This document shows positions 16,195 to 25,884 of a stretch of 64,000 nucleotides of DNA, piece after piece. Numbering within the stretch: the stretch's first letter is position 1; every line of letters starts with the position of its first letter. Below the pieces are notes generated by a model. That model was not told the DNA's origin, did not search any database, and worked only from the letters and a program-made list of their open reading frames with translations. The stretch is from Tethybacter castelli (GTDB lineage: Bacteria > Pseudomonadota > Gammaproteobacteria > Tethybacterales > Tethybacteraceae): positions 1-64,000 of the forward strand of contig JAZHEJ010000058.1 in assembly GCA_036679665.1 (NCBI GenBank), read 5' to 3'. Made by a program: the position numbers and the translations under genes.

Positions 16195-19100
16195 CTAATG
16201 ATAACTCTGTACTGTCTGCTTTCCGCATCCAGGCCCGGATATATGACTCCTGCCGCTGGTCTGAGGTATTACCTGGATCTGTGCGCTGATCCTCTCTTTT
16301 AAGGCTGGTACGTGTGAAATGACGCCGATCAGTTTGCTGTCGTGTTGCAAGCCTGCGAGGGTTTCCAGAACGGTATCGAGGGCTTCCTCGTCTAGGGTGC
16401 CAAAACCTTCATCCAAAAACAGCGAATCCACCCGGACATTCTTGCTGGCCATACGGGACAAACCCAGTGCCAGAGACAGGCTAACAATAAAGCACTCGCC
16501 TCCGGAGAGGTTCTTTGTGGACCGAATCTCTCCAGCCTGATAGTTGTCGACCACATTGAGCTCCAAAGGCTGAGTGTCATCACGAACCAGCAAGTAGCGG
16601 TCGGTCAATTCCTGTAGTTGCCGGTTAGCGTGACCAATCATCATGTCGAAGGTTAGTCCCTGGGCATAATTGCGGTATTTCTTACCATCTGCAGAGCCGA
16701 TCAATTCGTGTAAATGTTCCCACCTGCTAGACTCTTTTGACTGAGCTTCGATTGCTGATTTCTTTTCTTTTATCCGCTCATTTGCTTTCGTATTCTCATT
16801 CAGTTTGTGCTTAAATCCGGCAATGATGTCACGTAGCTCTCTCAGGGCTTCATCGTACTCCTTGAGTTGGCGCTCAAGCTCATTCAAAGTCTTGTCGGTA
16901 ATCTTGCTGTCCATCTCCAAAGTTAAGCGATCTTTCCGATCTTTTTGTCTAGCTTTCAAACCAAATAGCCGCTCATCAAAATTCTTGGCCATGGCTTCTA
17001 GTTCAGCCTTACGTTCTGAGGAAAGTCTAGCCGCCAAAAACTGCTCTTCATTTGAAAAGCCAACGGGTGCAAGCGCTGCGAAAAAATCAGTTTCCAGCTT
17101 TCTCAGTTTCGGCTCTTGTTGGTTGATGCGTTTATTCAGAGATTCGACATCAGCCTTCGCGGTATTCCATTGTTGTTGGAGCTCATTATGCCGTTCTCTG
17201 ACCTGCTTTTCAACACCTTCGGCATCAGAAATCGCCTTATTCAAACTGCCCTCTTCATCGTCAGGATTCTTGTCGCCGTACAGTTTTTCACGCTCAACAC
17301 TTTTGGTAGAGAGTAACTTTTTCAAAGACTTCAAGCTTTTCAATTTCTCGGCTAGGCCGGAGTTTTGAGTTTCGATAACCGCATCCAAACGCTTTAACTC
17401 GCTGGCGAAATCGGCAATCTGTTGCTCAATGTCTGCCTTTTTCTTGACCTGGACCTGCCATTTCTTCAGCCGTGCTCTTAGGATGTCGAGTAATGATGAA
17501 ATATCCGTTTCAGGGATGTCCTCAATACCAAGCGGCACAAGTTTGTTAAATACAACCTGCCTACGTTCGGCAAAAGCAGCACGGAGTTTCACAAGGCCGT
17601 CCTTTACCTCAGCAAGAGCATTCTCGGAAGTTTTCTTGTCATTAGACGCTGCTGACTCCATTTTTTCAGCCTCCGTCAGTTTTTTACCGGCCAAGCTTTC
17701 ATTTTTTTCTAATTTTTTGATGGCGGCTTCCATATCTTCCGCTTTGCTAATCAGCTTGGTCAGCTTCTCAATTTTTTGTTCGGTTTCATCAAGGGCAGGG
17801 ACATTTCCTTCCGCGAATGGGTGTTCGATTGCTCCACAAAGTGGACAAGGCTTGCCGTCTTCCAATTTTGCCCGGTGATCTTCAAGCTCCGCTATTTTTG
17901 TTAGATAGATTTTTTTACACTGCAGAGTATCCTTTTTGTTCCGATATTCTTTCAACGAGCGTTCTTTTAACAGCTGACTCATTGCATCTTTGCTTTGCTG
18001 AATCTGTTCTGATGTGTCCTCAAGTTTCTGTTTCAGAACGCCTGATTGTTTCTGACAGTCGTCGAGTGTCTTTGTCGCAAGTTCCAGAGCCGTCGTGGTC
18101 GTTTCTTGATCTACCTTTTTTTGAACAATTTCATTTTGCTTAAAGAGTAAGCCGCTGAACTGTTCTTCAACACCAGCAAGACCGCTGATCAGCCATTCAT
18201 CCCGTGCATGCTCCTTGAGGAAACCATCCACAAGTTTTAGCTTCTCTTTAGCCTCGGATACTGTTTCACGCTTTTCAAGCAAGTCATCTTTGTTAATTTC
18301 AATCTTTTCCGCATCATTCTTGCAGCTCTCATTACCTTCTGAAACAGCCGTTTTCTGATCAATAAGTTTCTGATCCAGAAAGCGAACCTTCTGCAAGGTA
18401 GGAGCAGCCGTTTTTAGCTCTTTTTTAGCCAGAGCGGTCTTTTGCTCTGCCAATTTTAATGTTTCAGCCTGTTCGTTAACGGAAGATTCAAGTTTTGAAA
18501 AAGCCTCTTTTTCAGTTTTTAATGCTGCTCTGTCATCCGCCTGTTGTTTGCGGGTCGCCGTGAGCGTATCGTATTCTATGTACAGTGAGGCGGCACTCAA
18601 AAACCGGTTGAGCTTTTCACGATCCGGTTCGAACTCCTTAGCTTCGATTTGCAGCTTGCTCTCCTCGTCAGCAAGGTTGTCAATTTCCCTTTTCAGTTCA
18701 TTGATGTTGGTGAGCCATTCAATGGCCTTCCCGGTGTCAGCAAACTTGGCTGCAAGGTCTGTCTCTTCTTTTTGCTTTGTCTTAAGTGCCTGCACGATCG
18801 CTTGCTCCTGCTCACGCTCAAGTATCACAATGCCTTTCGTTTCGGCCTGCAGCTGATTCAGCTTTACACGCTCTTCGCGCTGCCGCTCATGGATACGGAT
18901 GGATATTTGGCTGTAGATCTCAGTACCCGTTATCTGCTCCAGGATCGGAGACCGATCATCCGGTGCCGCCTGGAGGAATGCGGCAAAGTCTCCTTGGGCC
19001 AGCAACATCGAGCGAGTGAAACGGTCAAAATCCATGCCGGTAGCCGACTCGATCTGATCGGCAACCCTTCTAATCTTGGATTCGAAAATTTCTCCAGTAT

Positions 19101-19458
19101 CGGCATTGGCAATTTCGTGTTTTGATGTCTGGAACTCCCCATCCGGCTTTTTACGCGTCCGGTGTTGGCTCCAGTGACATCGGTAACGCCCAGACTGTGT
19201 TTCAAAAATCACCTCGGCAAAACATTCGCCAGTTTTGCGGGACATGATTTCGTTGTCGCTTTTGGTGACCTTGTTCAGACGAGGCGTCCGCCCATATAGG
19301 GCGAGGCAAATAGCATCGAATATCGTGGTTTTTCCGGCACCAGTGGGGCCGGTGATAGCGAAAATGCCGTCAGACGCGAAGGCCTGGTTCGTCAGGTCGA
19401 TTTGCCATTCGCCTACCAGTGAATTCAGATTCTTGAATCGGACTTGCAGTATTCTCAT
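16195..19458 (-). CDS. sbcC: SbcC-like exonuclease ATPase subunit (Rad50 family)
   Basis: A 1087-residue SMC-like ATPase that with SbcD cuts hairpins and protein-blocked DNA ends. Walker A GPTGAGKTT lies at 37-45. Long charged coiled coils flank a zinc hook at about 538-541 (KPCPLCG). The C-terminal half has NLSGGECFIVSLSLALGLSR (ABC signature), Walker B DSLFLDEGFG and the H-loop VISHVPAL. It starts 11 bp after sbcD. The pair lies inside the island behind rloC, not in a chromosomal housekeeping context, and uses a different base composition from the core genes, so it may be an island copy. The tail GRSHISGPGCGKQTVQSYH is longer than usual. Confidence 0.92.
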   Translation of the reverse strand: MRILQVRFKNLNSLVGEWQIDLTNQAFASDGIFAITGPTGAGKTTIFDAICLALYGRTPRLNKVTKSDNEIMSRKTGECFAEVIFETQSGRYRCHWSQHRTRKKPDGEFQTSKHEIANADTGEIFESKIRRVADQIESATGMDFDRFTRSMLLAQGDFAAFLQAAPDDRSPILEQITGTEIYSQISIRIHERQREERVKLNQLQAETKGIVILEREQEQAIVQALKTKQKEETDLAAKFADTGKAIEWLTNINELKREIDNLADEESKLQIEAKEFEPDREKLNRFLSAASLYIEYDTLTATRKQQADDRAALKTEKEAFSKLESSVNEQAETLKLAEQKTALAKKELKTAAPTLQKVRFLDQKLIDQKTAVSEGNESCKNDAEKIEINKDDLLEKRETVSEAKEKLKLVDGFLKEHARDEWLISGLAGVEEQFSGLLFKQNEIVQKKVDQETTTTALELATKTLDDCQKQSGVLKQKLEDTSEQIQQSKDAMSQLLKERSLKEYRNKKDTLQCKKIYLTKIAELEDHRAKLEDGKPCPLCGAIEHPFAEGNVPALDETEQKIEKLTKLISKAEDMEAAIKKLEKNESLAGKKLTEAEKMESAASNDKKTSENALAEVKDGLVKLRAAFAERRQVVFNKLVPLGIEDIPETDISSLLDILRARLKKWQVQVKKKADIEQQIADFASELKRLDAVIETQNSGLAEKLKSLKSLKKLLSTKSVEREKLYGDKNPDDEEGSLNKAISDAEGVEKQVRERHNELQQQWNTAKADVESLNKRINQQEPKLRKLETDFFAALAPVGFSNEEQFLAARLSSERKAELEAMAKNFDERLFGLKARQKDRKDRLTLEMDSKITDKTLNELERQLKEYDEALRELRDIIAGFKHKLNENTKANERIKEKKSAIEAQSKESSRWEHLHELIGSADGKKYRNYAQGLTFDMMIGHANRQLQELTDRYLLVRDDTQPLELNVVDNYQAGEIRSTKNLSGGECFIVSLSLALGLSRMASKNVRVDSLFLDEGFGTLDEEALDTVLETLAGLQHDSKLIGVISHVPALKERISAQIQVIPQTSGRSHISGPGCGKQTVQSYH

Positions 19459-19469
19459 CGGCAGCCTCT

Positions 19470-20717
19470 CTATTCAGCCTTCACATCGTCTTCATAAATA
19501 GACAAAACCGTTTCTTGGTAGGCTCTAAGTAGTTCTGGCCGCTGATTTTCTGGGATGTCATGAACGTTTAGGAATCGTTCAAACACTTCATACACATTCA
19601 GATCGTCAAGTGTTTTCTCTTCATAAATTTGTCTCAGTACACGATTGATGATGCGGATGTTCTTGATCCGGAGGATTTCCATCTGGGTGTCGGAAGTCGC
19701 AGCCTCCAATCGTTCACGCAAGTCGTTGATAATTTCGTCACCTTCGTAAATGACTTCGAGCCAACCATGAGAGTCCATTGCCGACAATTCGAGGATGTGG
19801 CTTGAAATGCAGTTCCAGTCTCCCTTGACACGCTCAAGTTTCTGAAACACAGGTACATCAACTAGTTGTACGGATGAAACTGTGCTGTTGCCCTCTTCCT
19901 GATCAAAAACAATCTGGCAAACACTCTTCTGCTGTTTTGCCTCACCGAATCCCATGGGCAGCGGAGAGCCACTGTACCTTATGGTTTCAAAATTGTTCAC
20001 TATTTGAGGAACATGGAGATGTCCAAGCGCCAGATAATCAAAGCTCACAGGGAAAATCCCAGTCGTAACGTGAGCTAGGGAGCCAACATAAAGTTCACGC
20101 ACACCATCACCATCTACGGTTTTTCCGCCAGCCGTAAACAAATGCCCCATGCCCACAATCGGAACATGAACCCCGAGTTCCTTGCGTTTGTTTTCAGCTA
20201 AAGTGGCAACTGCTGCGTAATGGTTTCGGATGCCGTCTATCAGTTTTTGCTCTTTGTCCTCGACGCTCTCATCAGCTTCCGCCACACGGATATCCCTGTC
20301 GCGAAGATAGGGTACGGCACAGACAATCAATTCCGGAACGTCTTGCTTATTATGAAGCACCAGTACTTCATCCTCCGGTAATTCAGTGCTTCTTCCGATT
20401 ACGTAAACATTAAGAGCCTTGAGCAGCTTCTTGGGTGCATTTAAAAATGACGGCGAATCGTGGTTACCCGCGATGACGATAACATGTCGACAGGTTAATT
20501 CGGTTGCTACCCGGCACAAAAACCGGTAATAGAGCTCCTGGGCACGATTGCTTGGAGTGCTGGTGTCAAAGACATCACCTGCTACTAGCAGCACATCAAT
20601 TGAATTTTCTTGAATCGTCTCAGCAAGCCAGGTCAAAAAAGATTCGAACTCTTCGTAGCGTTGTCTACCATAAAGAGTGCGCCCAATGTGCCAGTCGGAT
20701 GTGTGGAGAATTTTCAT
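19470..20717 (-). CDS. sbcD: SbcD-like exonuclease subunit (Mre11 family)
   Basis: A 415-residue metallophosphoesterase, the nuclease half of SbcCD. The Mn-binding motifs are intact: HTSDWHIG at the N terminus, VAGDVFD, IAGNHDSP, and later GMGHLF and LALGHLHVPQ. The C-terminal capping region follows. It starts 23 bp after the rloC stop and ends 11 bp before sbcC, so the three genes form one operon read from rloC. Confidence 0.92.
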   Translation of the reverse strand: MKILHTSDWHIGRTLYGRQRYEEFESFLTWLAETIQENSIDVLLVAGDVFDTSTPSNRAQELYYRFLCRVATELTCRHVIVIAGNHDSPSFLNAPKKLLKALNVYVIGRSTELPEDEVLVLHNKQDVPELIVCAVPYLRDRDIRVAEADESVEDKEQKLIDGIRNHYAAVATLAENKRKELGVHVPIVGMGHLFTAGGKTVDGDGVRELYVGSLAHVTTGIFPVSFDYLALGHLHVPQIVNNFETIRYSGSPLPMGFGEAKQQKSVCQIVFDQEEGNSTVSSVQLVDVPVFQKLERVKGDWNCISSHILELSAMDSHGWLEVIYEGDEIINDLRERLEAATSDTQMEILRIKNIRIINRVLRQIYEEKTLDDLNVYEVFERFLNVHDIPENQRPELLRAYQETVLSIYEDDVKAE

Positions 20718-20740
20718 TGGGGCTCCACCACTGTCCGGGA

Positions 20741-23161
20741 TTATTCAGCAAGCCCCTCAGTCACACCGATACTTTGAAGTAAGGCTGAATACTGATGTGG
20801 GTCATTTTTTTTAATTTTATCCAAGATAAATTTTGCTGTGGTTTTCATCTCTGGGAAATCATTATGTATAACATTACGCTCTAATACATCCTTTAAATGA
20901 GAGAACTCATTGTTGATACTATGCGTTAGCGACACAGATACTGAATCATATCCGAAAAACTTCTCCAACTTTTCATTCATTGTCATTGAATTTGGGTACT
21001 TGAAGTACAAGAATACCTCAAGAAACTTGCGGGCATTGTTCCCAAAATTATAGTAACAGTCATGTTTTTCATAACTATTAATTTTCGCAAAAGCACATTT
21101 GTGAATCTGATGAAATAAGAAATTGAATTCAGTAACGTATTCCTTCATATATTCAGGCATCAATTGAATATCACTGACTTGATCCTCCCGGGGAATGATG
21201 AAATATTGAGATTTGCATTTTTTCATAGCACCAGGAAGCCTTTTCAAATACTTCAAAAATTCCAAGTTATGAGTCGATATGAACAGCTGCTTAAAACGGT
21301 TGGAATTGTTTGATTTTCCAACTAAAGTCTTGTCAGGCTTTACAATCTTTACATTTATGATGCTGTAGACAAAAAAGATATGGTTTGCATCAAGACTGGA
21401 AACGGGATCATCAATCCAGATAATCGGCTGGTTACCTTTAGTCTTAACATCCTCCAGCTTTGCCACAAAATAACAAAAAGCTATCAGGTTGCATTCTCCC
21501 TCACTGAGGTGAAATGCTTTCTCGTCGTTCCGAGTGACTTCAAATCGGTATCCCGGTGACACATTTTTGGAATTGTCTTCTATGGCTTTTAGTGAAAGAA
21601 ACTGGTGACCAAAGAAATGCTTCAAATAGTAATTTACCCGGTCAGCGCCCTTGCTTTCATCTTTCAGCCGGTCTTTCAGTTCACTAATTTTTGCTTGTTT
21701 TGTATCAACCTTTTTATTTACAGAGTTCCTAACTTTCTCCGCATCGTTCATTGCCTTTTCCAACGCAATATTTTTGTCACGTTTTTCCTCATAATTAATG
21801 ATGTTTTTATAAGTAAAAACCTCATAAAGTCGCAGAGTATTGCTAGCTTTAGATTGATCGGTGCTCAGCGTATCAGTATGCTTATTAGAATCGTTTCTGA
21901 TTTGTTCATATGAATCCCTAACCGCATTCAAATCATCTTCAGCAGACTCAGAAGCATCTAATTTAAAAATTGTAAAAATGTCATTTTTTCGTTTTTCGAC
22001 CTGTTCTTTTATGGTATTTAAATTTTCACTATAAATAGTAGATTGGGTTGATAATTGTTCTTCCAACGAATCCAATTCAGTATTTAAACTAGAAGAGAAA
22101 TCCGTTTTATTAATTATCAATAGATTGGGAACACGTGACTGTTCAAGTTCAATCAATTCGAGCAGATTATCCAAAGCTTGCCGATGTTTTTCAGACTCTT
22201 CATTAAAATGTTTTTCCAGCTTCTCCCATAAATCTTTTGGCAAGTCGTTACCACAAAATGCGCACTTATCTCTTTTATTTAGATGATATTCCCTACCTTG
22301 CCTCACCCACATCTGCAACGCTGCATCATGTAGCAATTCCTGAATTGAATCAGATGCTTGAATCTTTTTTTCAATTAGTTCTCTTGCCGTTGGTAAGATT
22401 TTAGAATATTGGAGATTGAAATGTAACGATTCTGAGATCTCTGGTTTAGATTCTTCTTTGAGAAGGGCTTCATATCTGATTACCTGCTGGTCAGTAGGAG
22501 GGGAATAAGTTTTTTTAGTTACAATTTTTAAGTCTGCTTGTATTTTGGTAAAATTGTAGTTGGAATCATTAAATCTTTTATCGTATCTGATTCCTTTGAT
22601 TCGATCAATGGCTTTATAACGTAATTCTTTCTCCAATTCTTTAAACTTATCTTTATAAATTTTGCTAGCTTCAGTGTATTTTTCTTCAGCACCTAAAAGC
22701 TCCCCTAGCAAGCCTGACTTTTCCTCCTCGCTACCTAGTTCAGTTTCATGCTTTTCGATGTCTTTTTCAACCTTGGCATTGTCTTCTCCCAAAATGGCAA
22801 ATGAATTAATGGGCTGTTCTTCATCAAAAATGAAGCGCAGGTTATCTTTTACAAAATCTTCATTGAAAACCCGAACCAGTTGACCATGACTGCTCAATGC
22901 GTTTTGCGTGGCAATGGTGCCGTCGGAGAAAGACAACTGAAATTCAGCTGAACTATATTTGTCTGAAATCGAGCCAATTTCGAGTGCCCTAAATATCCGT
23001 GAAAGAGTTGTTTTGCCTGAATAATTACGCCCATAAAAAATATTGATTTTTTTAAACTCATCATTGTTACCGTCTTTATTCTTTATGGAGTCTACCCAGC
23101 TAAAGTCTTGAAAAACTGCCATGTTATTAATAAAATCAATTTTATTTATACTTTTGCTCAT
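20741..23161 (-). CDS. rloC: RloC-like anticodon nuclease with zinc hook
   Basis: An 806-residue AAA/SMC-type protein. Walker A IFYGRNYSGKTTLSR is at 42-55. A coiled coil holds a CxxC zinc hook at C300-C303 (KCAFCG). The signature HLSEGECNLIAF (551-562) and Walker B IIWIDDPVSSLDA (580-592) follow. The C-terminal domain has ARKFLEVF with R711 and E715, and H747, which reproduces the Arg-Glu-His spacing (4 and 32) of the PrrC tRNA nuclease triad. RloC proteins differ from PrrC in having the zinc hook; they cut tRNA anticodon loops upon DNA damage and often sit near type I systems. It is first in the rloC-sbcD-sbcC operon. AT-rich compared with neighbours. Confidence 0.82.
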   Translation of the reverse strand: MSKSINKIDFINNMAVFQDFSWVDSIKNKDGNNDEFKKINIFYGRNYSGKTTLSRIFRALEIGSISDKYSSAEFQLSFSDGTIATQNALSSHGQLVRVFNEDFVKDNLRFIFDEEQPINSFAILGEDNAKVEKDIEKHETELGSEEEKSGLLGELLGAEEKYTEASKIYKDKFKELEKELRYKAIDRIKGIRYDKRFNDSNYNFTKIQADLKIVTKKTYSPPTDQQVIRYEALLKEESKPEISESLHFNLQYSKILPTARELIEKKIQASDSIQELLHDAALQMWVRQGREYHLNKRDKCAFCGNDLPKDLWEKLEKHFNEESEKHRQALDNLLELIELEQSRVPNLLIINKTDFSSSLNTELDSLEEQLSTQSTIYSENLNTIKEQVEKRKNDIFTIFKLDASESAEDDLNAVRDSYEQIRNDSNKHTDTLSTDQSKASNTLRLYEVFTYKNIINYEEKRDKNIALEKAMNDAEKVRNSVNKKVDTKQAKISELKDRLKDESKGADRVNYYLKHFFGHQFLSLKAIEDNSKNVSPGYRFEVTRNDEKAFHLSEGECNLIAFCYFVAKLEDVKTKGNQPIIWIDDPVSSLDANHIFFVYSIINVKIVKPDKTLVGKSNNSNRFKQLFISTHNLEFLKYLKRLPGAMKKCKSQYFIIPREDQVSDIQLMPEYMKEYVTEFNFLFHQIHKCAFAKINSYEKHDCYYNFGNNARKFLEVFLYFKYPNSMTMNEKLEKFFGYDSVSVSLTHSINNEFSHLKDVLERNVIHNDFPEMKTTAKFILDKIKKNDPHQYSALLQSIGVTEGLAE

Positions 23162-23191
23162 GATATTACCTTCCGCTTCATATTTTAGTGT

Positions 23192-23208
23192 TTAGACGAC
23201 TCGTCTAA
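23192..23208. promoter_or_regulatory. Perfect 17-bp palindrome upstream of rloC
   Basis: TTAGACGA and TCGTCTAA form 8-bp arms around a single central C, 31 bp upstream of the rloC ATG. A third partial half-site, CTAGAC, lies at 23212-23217. The position and symmetry suit a repressor operator controlling this toxic nuclease operon. No regulator gene was recognised close by. Confidence 0.55.
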
Positions 23209-23353
23209 CAACTAGACAGAGTGATGCTAATCCACCTGCCCACGCTTAATCCAATTGATTCTACAGTCCAGTTTTTTTTCAATGCTTTGTAGCAAAATTG
23301 TATAGCATTCTAGCTGTTGAAGGTAATTATTGAACGTTAGTTTCGGTGCCTCA

Positions 23354-23610
23354 AGATACCGCCTTTGGTGTGGGTGACTTCCGGATGAAACTGCAATCCG
23401 TACAATTTTTTCGCCTCGTTGGCCATCGCCATGACCGGGGTTGAATCGCCTTTGGCCAGCAGCGTGAAATCATCCGGCAACTTGCTGACTTGGTCGCCGT
23501 GGCTCATCCACACCGGCAACGACTCGCTATGCGAGTTGGCGTCGAATAACGGCGACCCTTGAGTTAGCCGCGCCAAACTATGCCCGTAGCTGCACCGGTC
23601 GGCGTTCAAC
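23354..23610 (-). pseudogene. guaA internal fragment (diverged second copy)
   Basis: About 257 bp on the minus strand match the glutaminase (GATase) part of the intact guaA at about 34713-34970, at roughly 90% identity by eye. It encodes [39 protein letters not shown] and [18 protein letters not shown]. Both ends are abrupt and there is no start, synthetase domain or complete active site. The changes are mostly synonymous or conservative, so it came from a related functional guaA, not from an assembly duplicate. It sits directly next to an istB remnant. Confidence 0.85.
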
Positions 23611-23641
23611 TCTGATTGCCAGTAAGCTATTGACATAACAC

Positions 23642-23719
23642 TGGCACGAATACATCGGTGAGGAAACGATTGCGGACGCTATCCTCGACCGCCTGCTTCA
23701 TGAAAAAGATGCAACATGA
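23642..23719 (+). pseudogene. istB (IS21-family helper ATPase) C-terminal remnant
   Basis: Twenty-five codons to TGA at 23717-23719 read [20 protein letters not shown] and a short tail. This is the conserved C-terminal block of IstB, the IS21 transposition helper. Nothing else of the element remains. It lies between the guaA fragment and the type I operon. Confidence 0.65.
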
Positions 23720-23743
23720 AACTTGACTCTGAGGTAAACTGAC

Positions 23744-24349
23744 ATGATACTGTGCTACAAAAGCGCTACTGCAACAATCACGACCCTGAAAATCATCGCC
23801 CAGGCACGTCTCGGCTACCACTTTCGAGGCGCGATCAAGGATACACCGGACGTTGATTCCGCGGGTGTTCAGATCAAGAACGTTGATCCCGTACACGATA
23901 TCGACTGGCCCGCACTCGTAAACACCTCACTCACTGGTCGCAAGGAACCAGACTGGTTGCAGCCGGGGGACGTGTTGTTTGTTGCGCGGGGCAGTCGCAA
24001 TATCGCTGTCTGTTTCGACGAGATGCCGGGCAAGGCTGTGTGTGCGCCACGCTATTATCTGTTGCGGACTCGCGATAACACCGTGCTCCCGGAGTACCTC
24101 GCCTGGTACATCAACAAAGCACCCGCTCAGCGGTATTTCGCGCAGTCAGCGGAGAGATCGTTTATTATCAGCATTCGTCGGGCCGTGCTGGAGGAATTGC
24201 CTGTGTCGGTGCTGGGTTTGGCGACGCAGCGGACAATCGCGCACCTGGCCGTTGCCGCCCGCCGCGAAAAACTAATCACGGAACAACTGATTCGCAACCG
24301 GGAGCAACTACTGCGGTTGGTAGCGCAAGGATCGATTCAACAGGATTGA
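23744..24349 (+). CDS. Single-TRD type I specificity-like (half-HsdS) protein
   Basis: A 201-residue protein of a small 'subunit S' family often placed before hsdM. One target-recognition domain is seen: IAQARLGYHFRGAIK, DWLQPGDVLFVARGSRN, PEYLAWYINKAPAQRYFAQS, SIRRAVLEELPV. It ends in one helical spacer (TIAHLAVAARREKLITEQLI). A normal HsdS has two of each and one exists downstream. Single-TRD proteins can dimerise to give palindromic specificity in known half-subunit cases; whether this one does is an inference. ATG 23744 follows GAGG by 9 nt. It ends 17 bp before hsdM. Confidence 0.7.
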   Translation: MILCYKSATATITTLKIIAQARLGYHFRGAIKDTPDVDSAGVQIKNVDPVHDIDWPALVNTSLTGRKEPDWLQPGDVLFVARGSRNIAVCFDEMPGKAVCAPRYYLLRTRDNTVLPEYLAWYINKAPAQRYFAQSAERSFIISIRRAVLEELPVSVLGLATQRTIAHLAVAARREKLITEQLIRNREQLLRLVAQGSIQQD

Positions 24350-24366
24350 TCAGCAAAGGAGCCAAT

Positions 24367-25884
24367 ATGAATGATTCGGTAGATCAGAATGACATCAACA
24401 ACGCGGTATGGGCGGTGTGTGACACCTTTCGCGGCGTTGTGGACCCCAGCATTTATAAGGACTACGTCCTGACCATGCTTTTCCTCAAATACATCTCGGA
24501 TGTCTGGCAGGATCATTATGACAAATACCAGCTTGATTACGGAGACAACCCGGAACTCGTCAAAGAGATGATGAAGAACGAGCGCTTTGTACTGCCGAAG
24601 GCTGCCAGTTTCTACGCCCTGTATGAGCAACGTCACGAGCCCGGCAACGGTGAACGCATCGACAAGGCACTACACACCATTGAGGAAGCCAATATCCACA
24701 AGCTGCAAGACGTCTTTCAGGACATCAGCTTTAACAGCACCCGCCTCGGTGACGAGGCACAGAAAAATGAAATTTTGCGGCACATGCTAGAAGACTTCGT
24801 CAGGGACGAACTGGACCTCAAACCCAGCCGTATCGGCAAACTCGACATTATCGGCAATGCCTATGAATTTCTGATCAATAACTTCGCCGCTACCGGGGGC
24901 AAGAAGGCGGGCGAATTCTATACACCTCCTGAGGTATCGGAACTGATTGCCGAACTGGTTGATCCCCAAGAGGGCGATGACATCTGCGACCCCGCCTGTG
25001 GCTCCGCTTCGCTGTTGATGAAGTGCGGCAGGAAGATTCAAAAAGCCGGGTCAAAAAAATACGCCCTATATGGTCAGGAAGCCATAGGCAGTACTTGGGC
25101 GCTCGCGAGGATGAACCTGTTCCTGCATGAAGAAGACAACCACCGGATAATGTGGGGTGACACCATCCGCAATCCTAAGTTGCTAAATGGTGACGACAGT
25201 CTCAAGCTGTTTGACATCGTGGTCGCCAATCCGCCGTTCAGTCTGAACAAGTGGGGTAGTGAACAGGCGGAAGCTGACAGGTTTGGGCGCTTTCGGCGCG
25301 GCATCCCACCGAAGACCAAGGGAGATTACGCCTTTGTCCTGCACATGATCGAGACTCTCAAGCCCGGCAGTGGGCGCATGGGCGTGGTCGTGTCCCATGG
25401 TGTGCTGTTCCGTGGAGCCGCCGAGGGCAGGATCAGGAAGCAGCTCATTGAGGAAAACCTGCTCGATGCGGTAATCGGGCTGCCGGAAAAGCTGTTTTAC
25501 GGCACGGGCATTCCGGCAGCAATACTGCTGTTTAGGAAAAACAGATCGGACGGCTCTGATGAAAGTGTGCTGTTCATTGATGCCAGACGAGAATACAAGG
25601 ACGGCAAGAACCAGAACGCGCTCACGGATGAACACATTGCCAAAATCGTGGCGACCTATAAGGCGCAAGAAGACGTGGACAAGTACGCCCATCTTGCCGA
25701 CCTCGATGAAATCAGGGAAAACGACTACAACCTCAATATCCCGCGCTATGTCAATACCTTTGAGGAGGAGGAAGAGATCGATTTGATGGCGGTGCGGGCT
25801 GAGCGAGTCAAGCTCAAGCGTGAACTGGCAAAGTTGGATGAGAAGATGGAGGGGTATTTGAAGGAATTGGGTTATGTTAAGTGA
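24367..25884 (+). CDS. hsdM: Type I restriction-modification methyltransferase HsdM
   Basis: A 505-residue N6-adenine methyltransferase. Start ATG 24367 is preceded by AAAGGAG at good spacing and gives MNDSVDQNDINNAVWAVCDT; a frame open from 24346 adds only seven residues. The N-terminal helical domain (YKDYVLTMLFLKYISDVW) is followed by GEFYTPPEV (182-190), SAM motif I DPACGSASLL (208-217) and catalytic motif IV NPPF (288-291). The whole length is intact. It overlaps hsdS by 11 bp. Needed for both modification and restriction. Confidence 0.95.
   Translation: MNDSVDQNDINNAVWAVCDTFRGVVDPSIYKDYVLTMLFLKYISDVWQDHYDKYQLDYGDNPELVKEMMKNERFVLPKAASFYALYEQRHEPGNGERIDKALHTIEEANIHKLQDVFQDISFNSTRLGDEAQKNEILRHMLEDFVRDELDLKPSRIGKLDIIGNAYEFLINNFAATGGKKAGEFYTPPEVSELIAELVDPQEGDDICDPACGSASLLMKCGRKIQKAGSKKYALYGQEAIGSTWALARMNLFLHEEDNHRIMWGDTIRNPKLLNGDDSLKLFDIVVANPPFSLNKWGSEQAEADRFGRFRRGIPPKTKGDYAFVLHMIETLKPGSGRMGVVVSHGVLFRGAAEGRIRKQLIEENLLDAVIGLPEKLFYGTGIPAAILLFRKNRSDGSDESVLFIDARREYKDGKNQNALTDEHIAKIVATYKAQEDVDKYAHLADLDEIRENDYNLNIPRYVNTFEEEEEIDLMAVRAERVKLKRELAKLDEKMEGYLKELGYVK

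Noticed and set aside
20741..23161. Calling this ATPase PrrC
   Set aside because: It contains a CxxC zinc hook in a long coiled coil and is about twice the length of PrrC; RloC fits better.
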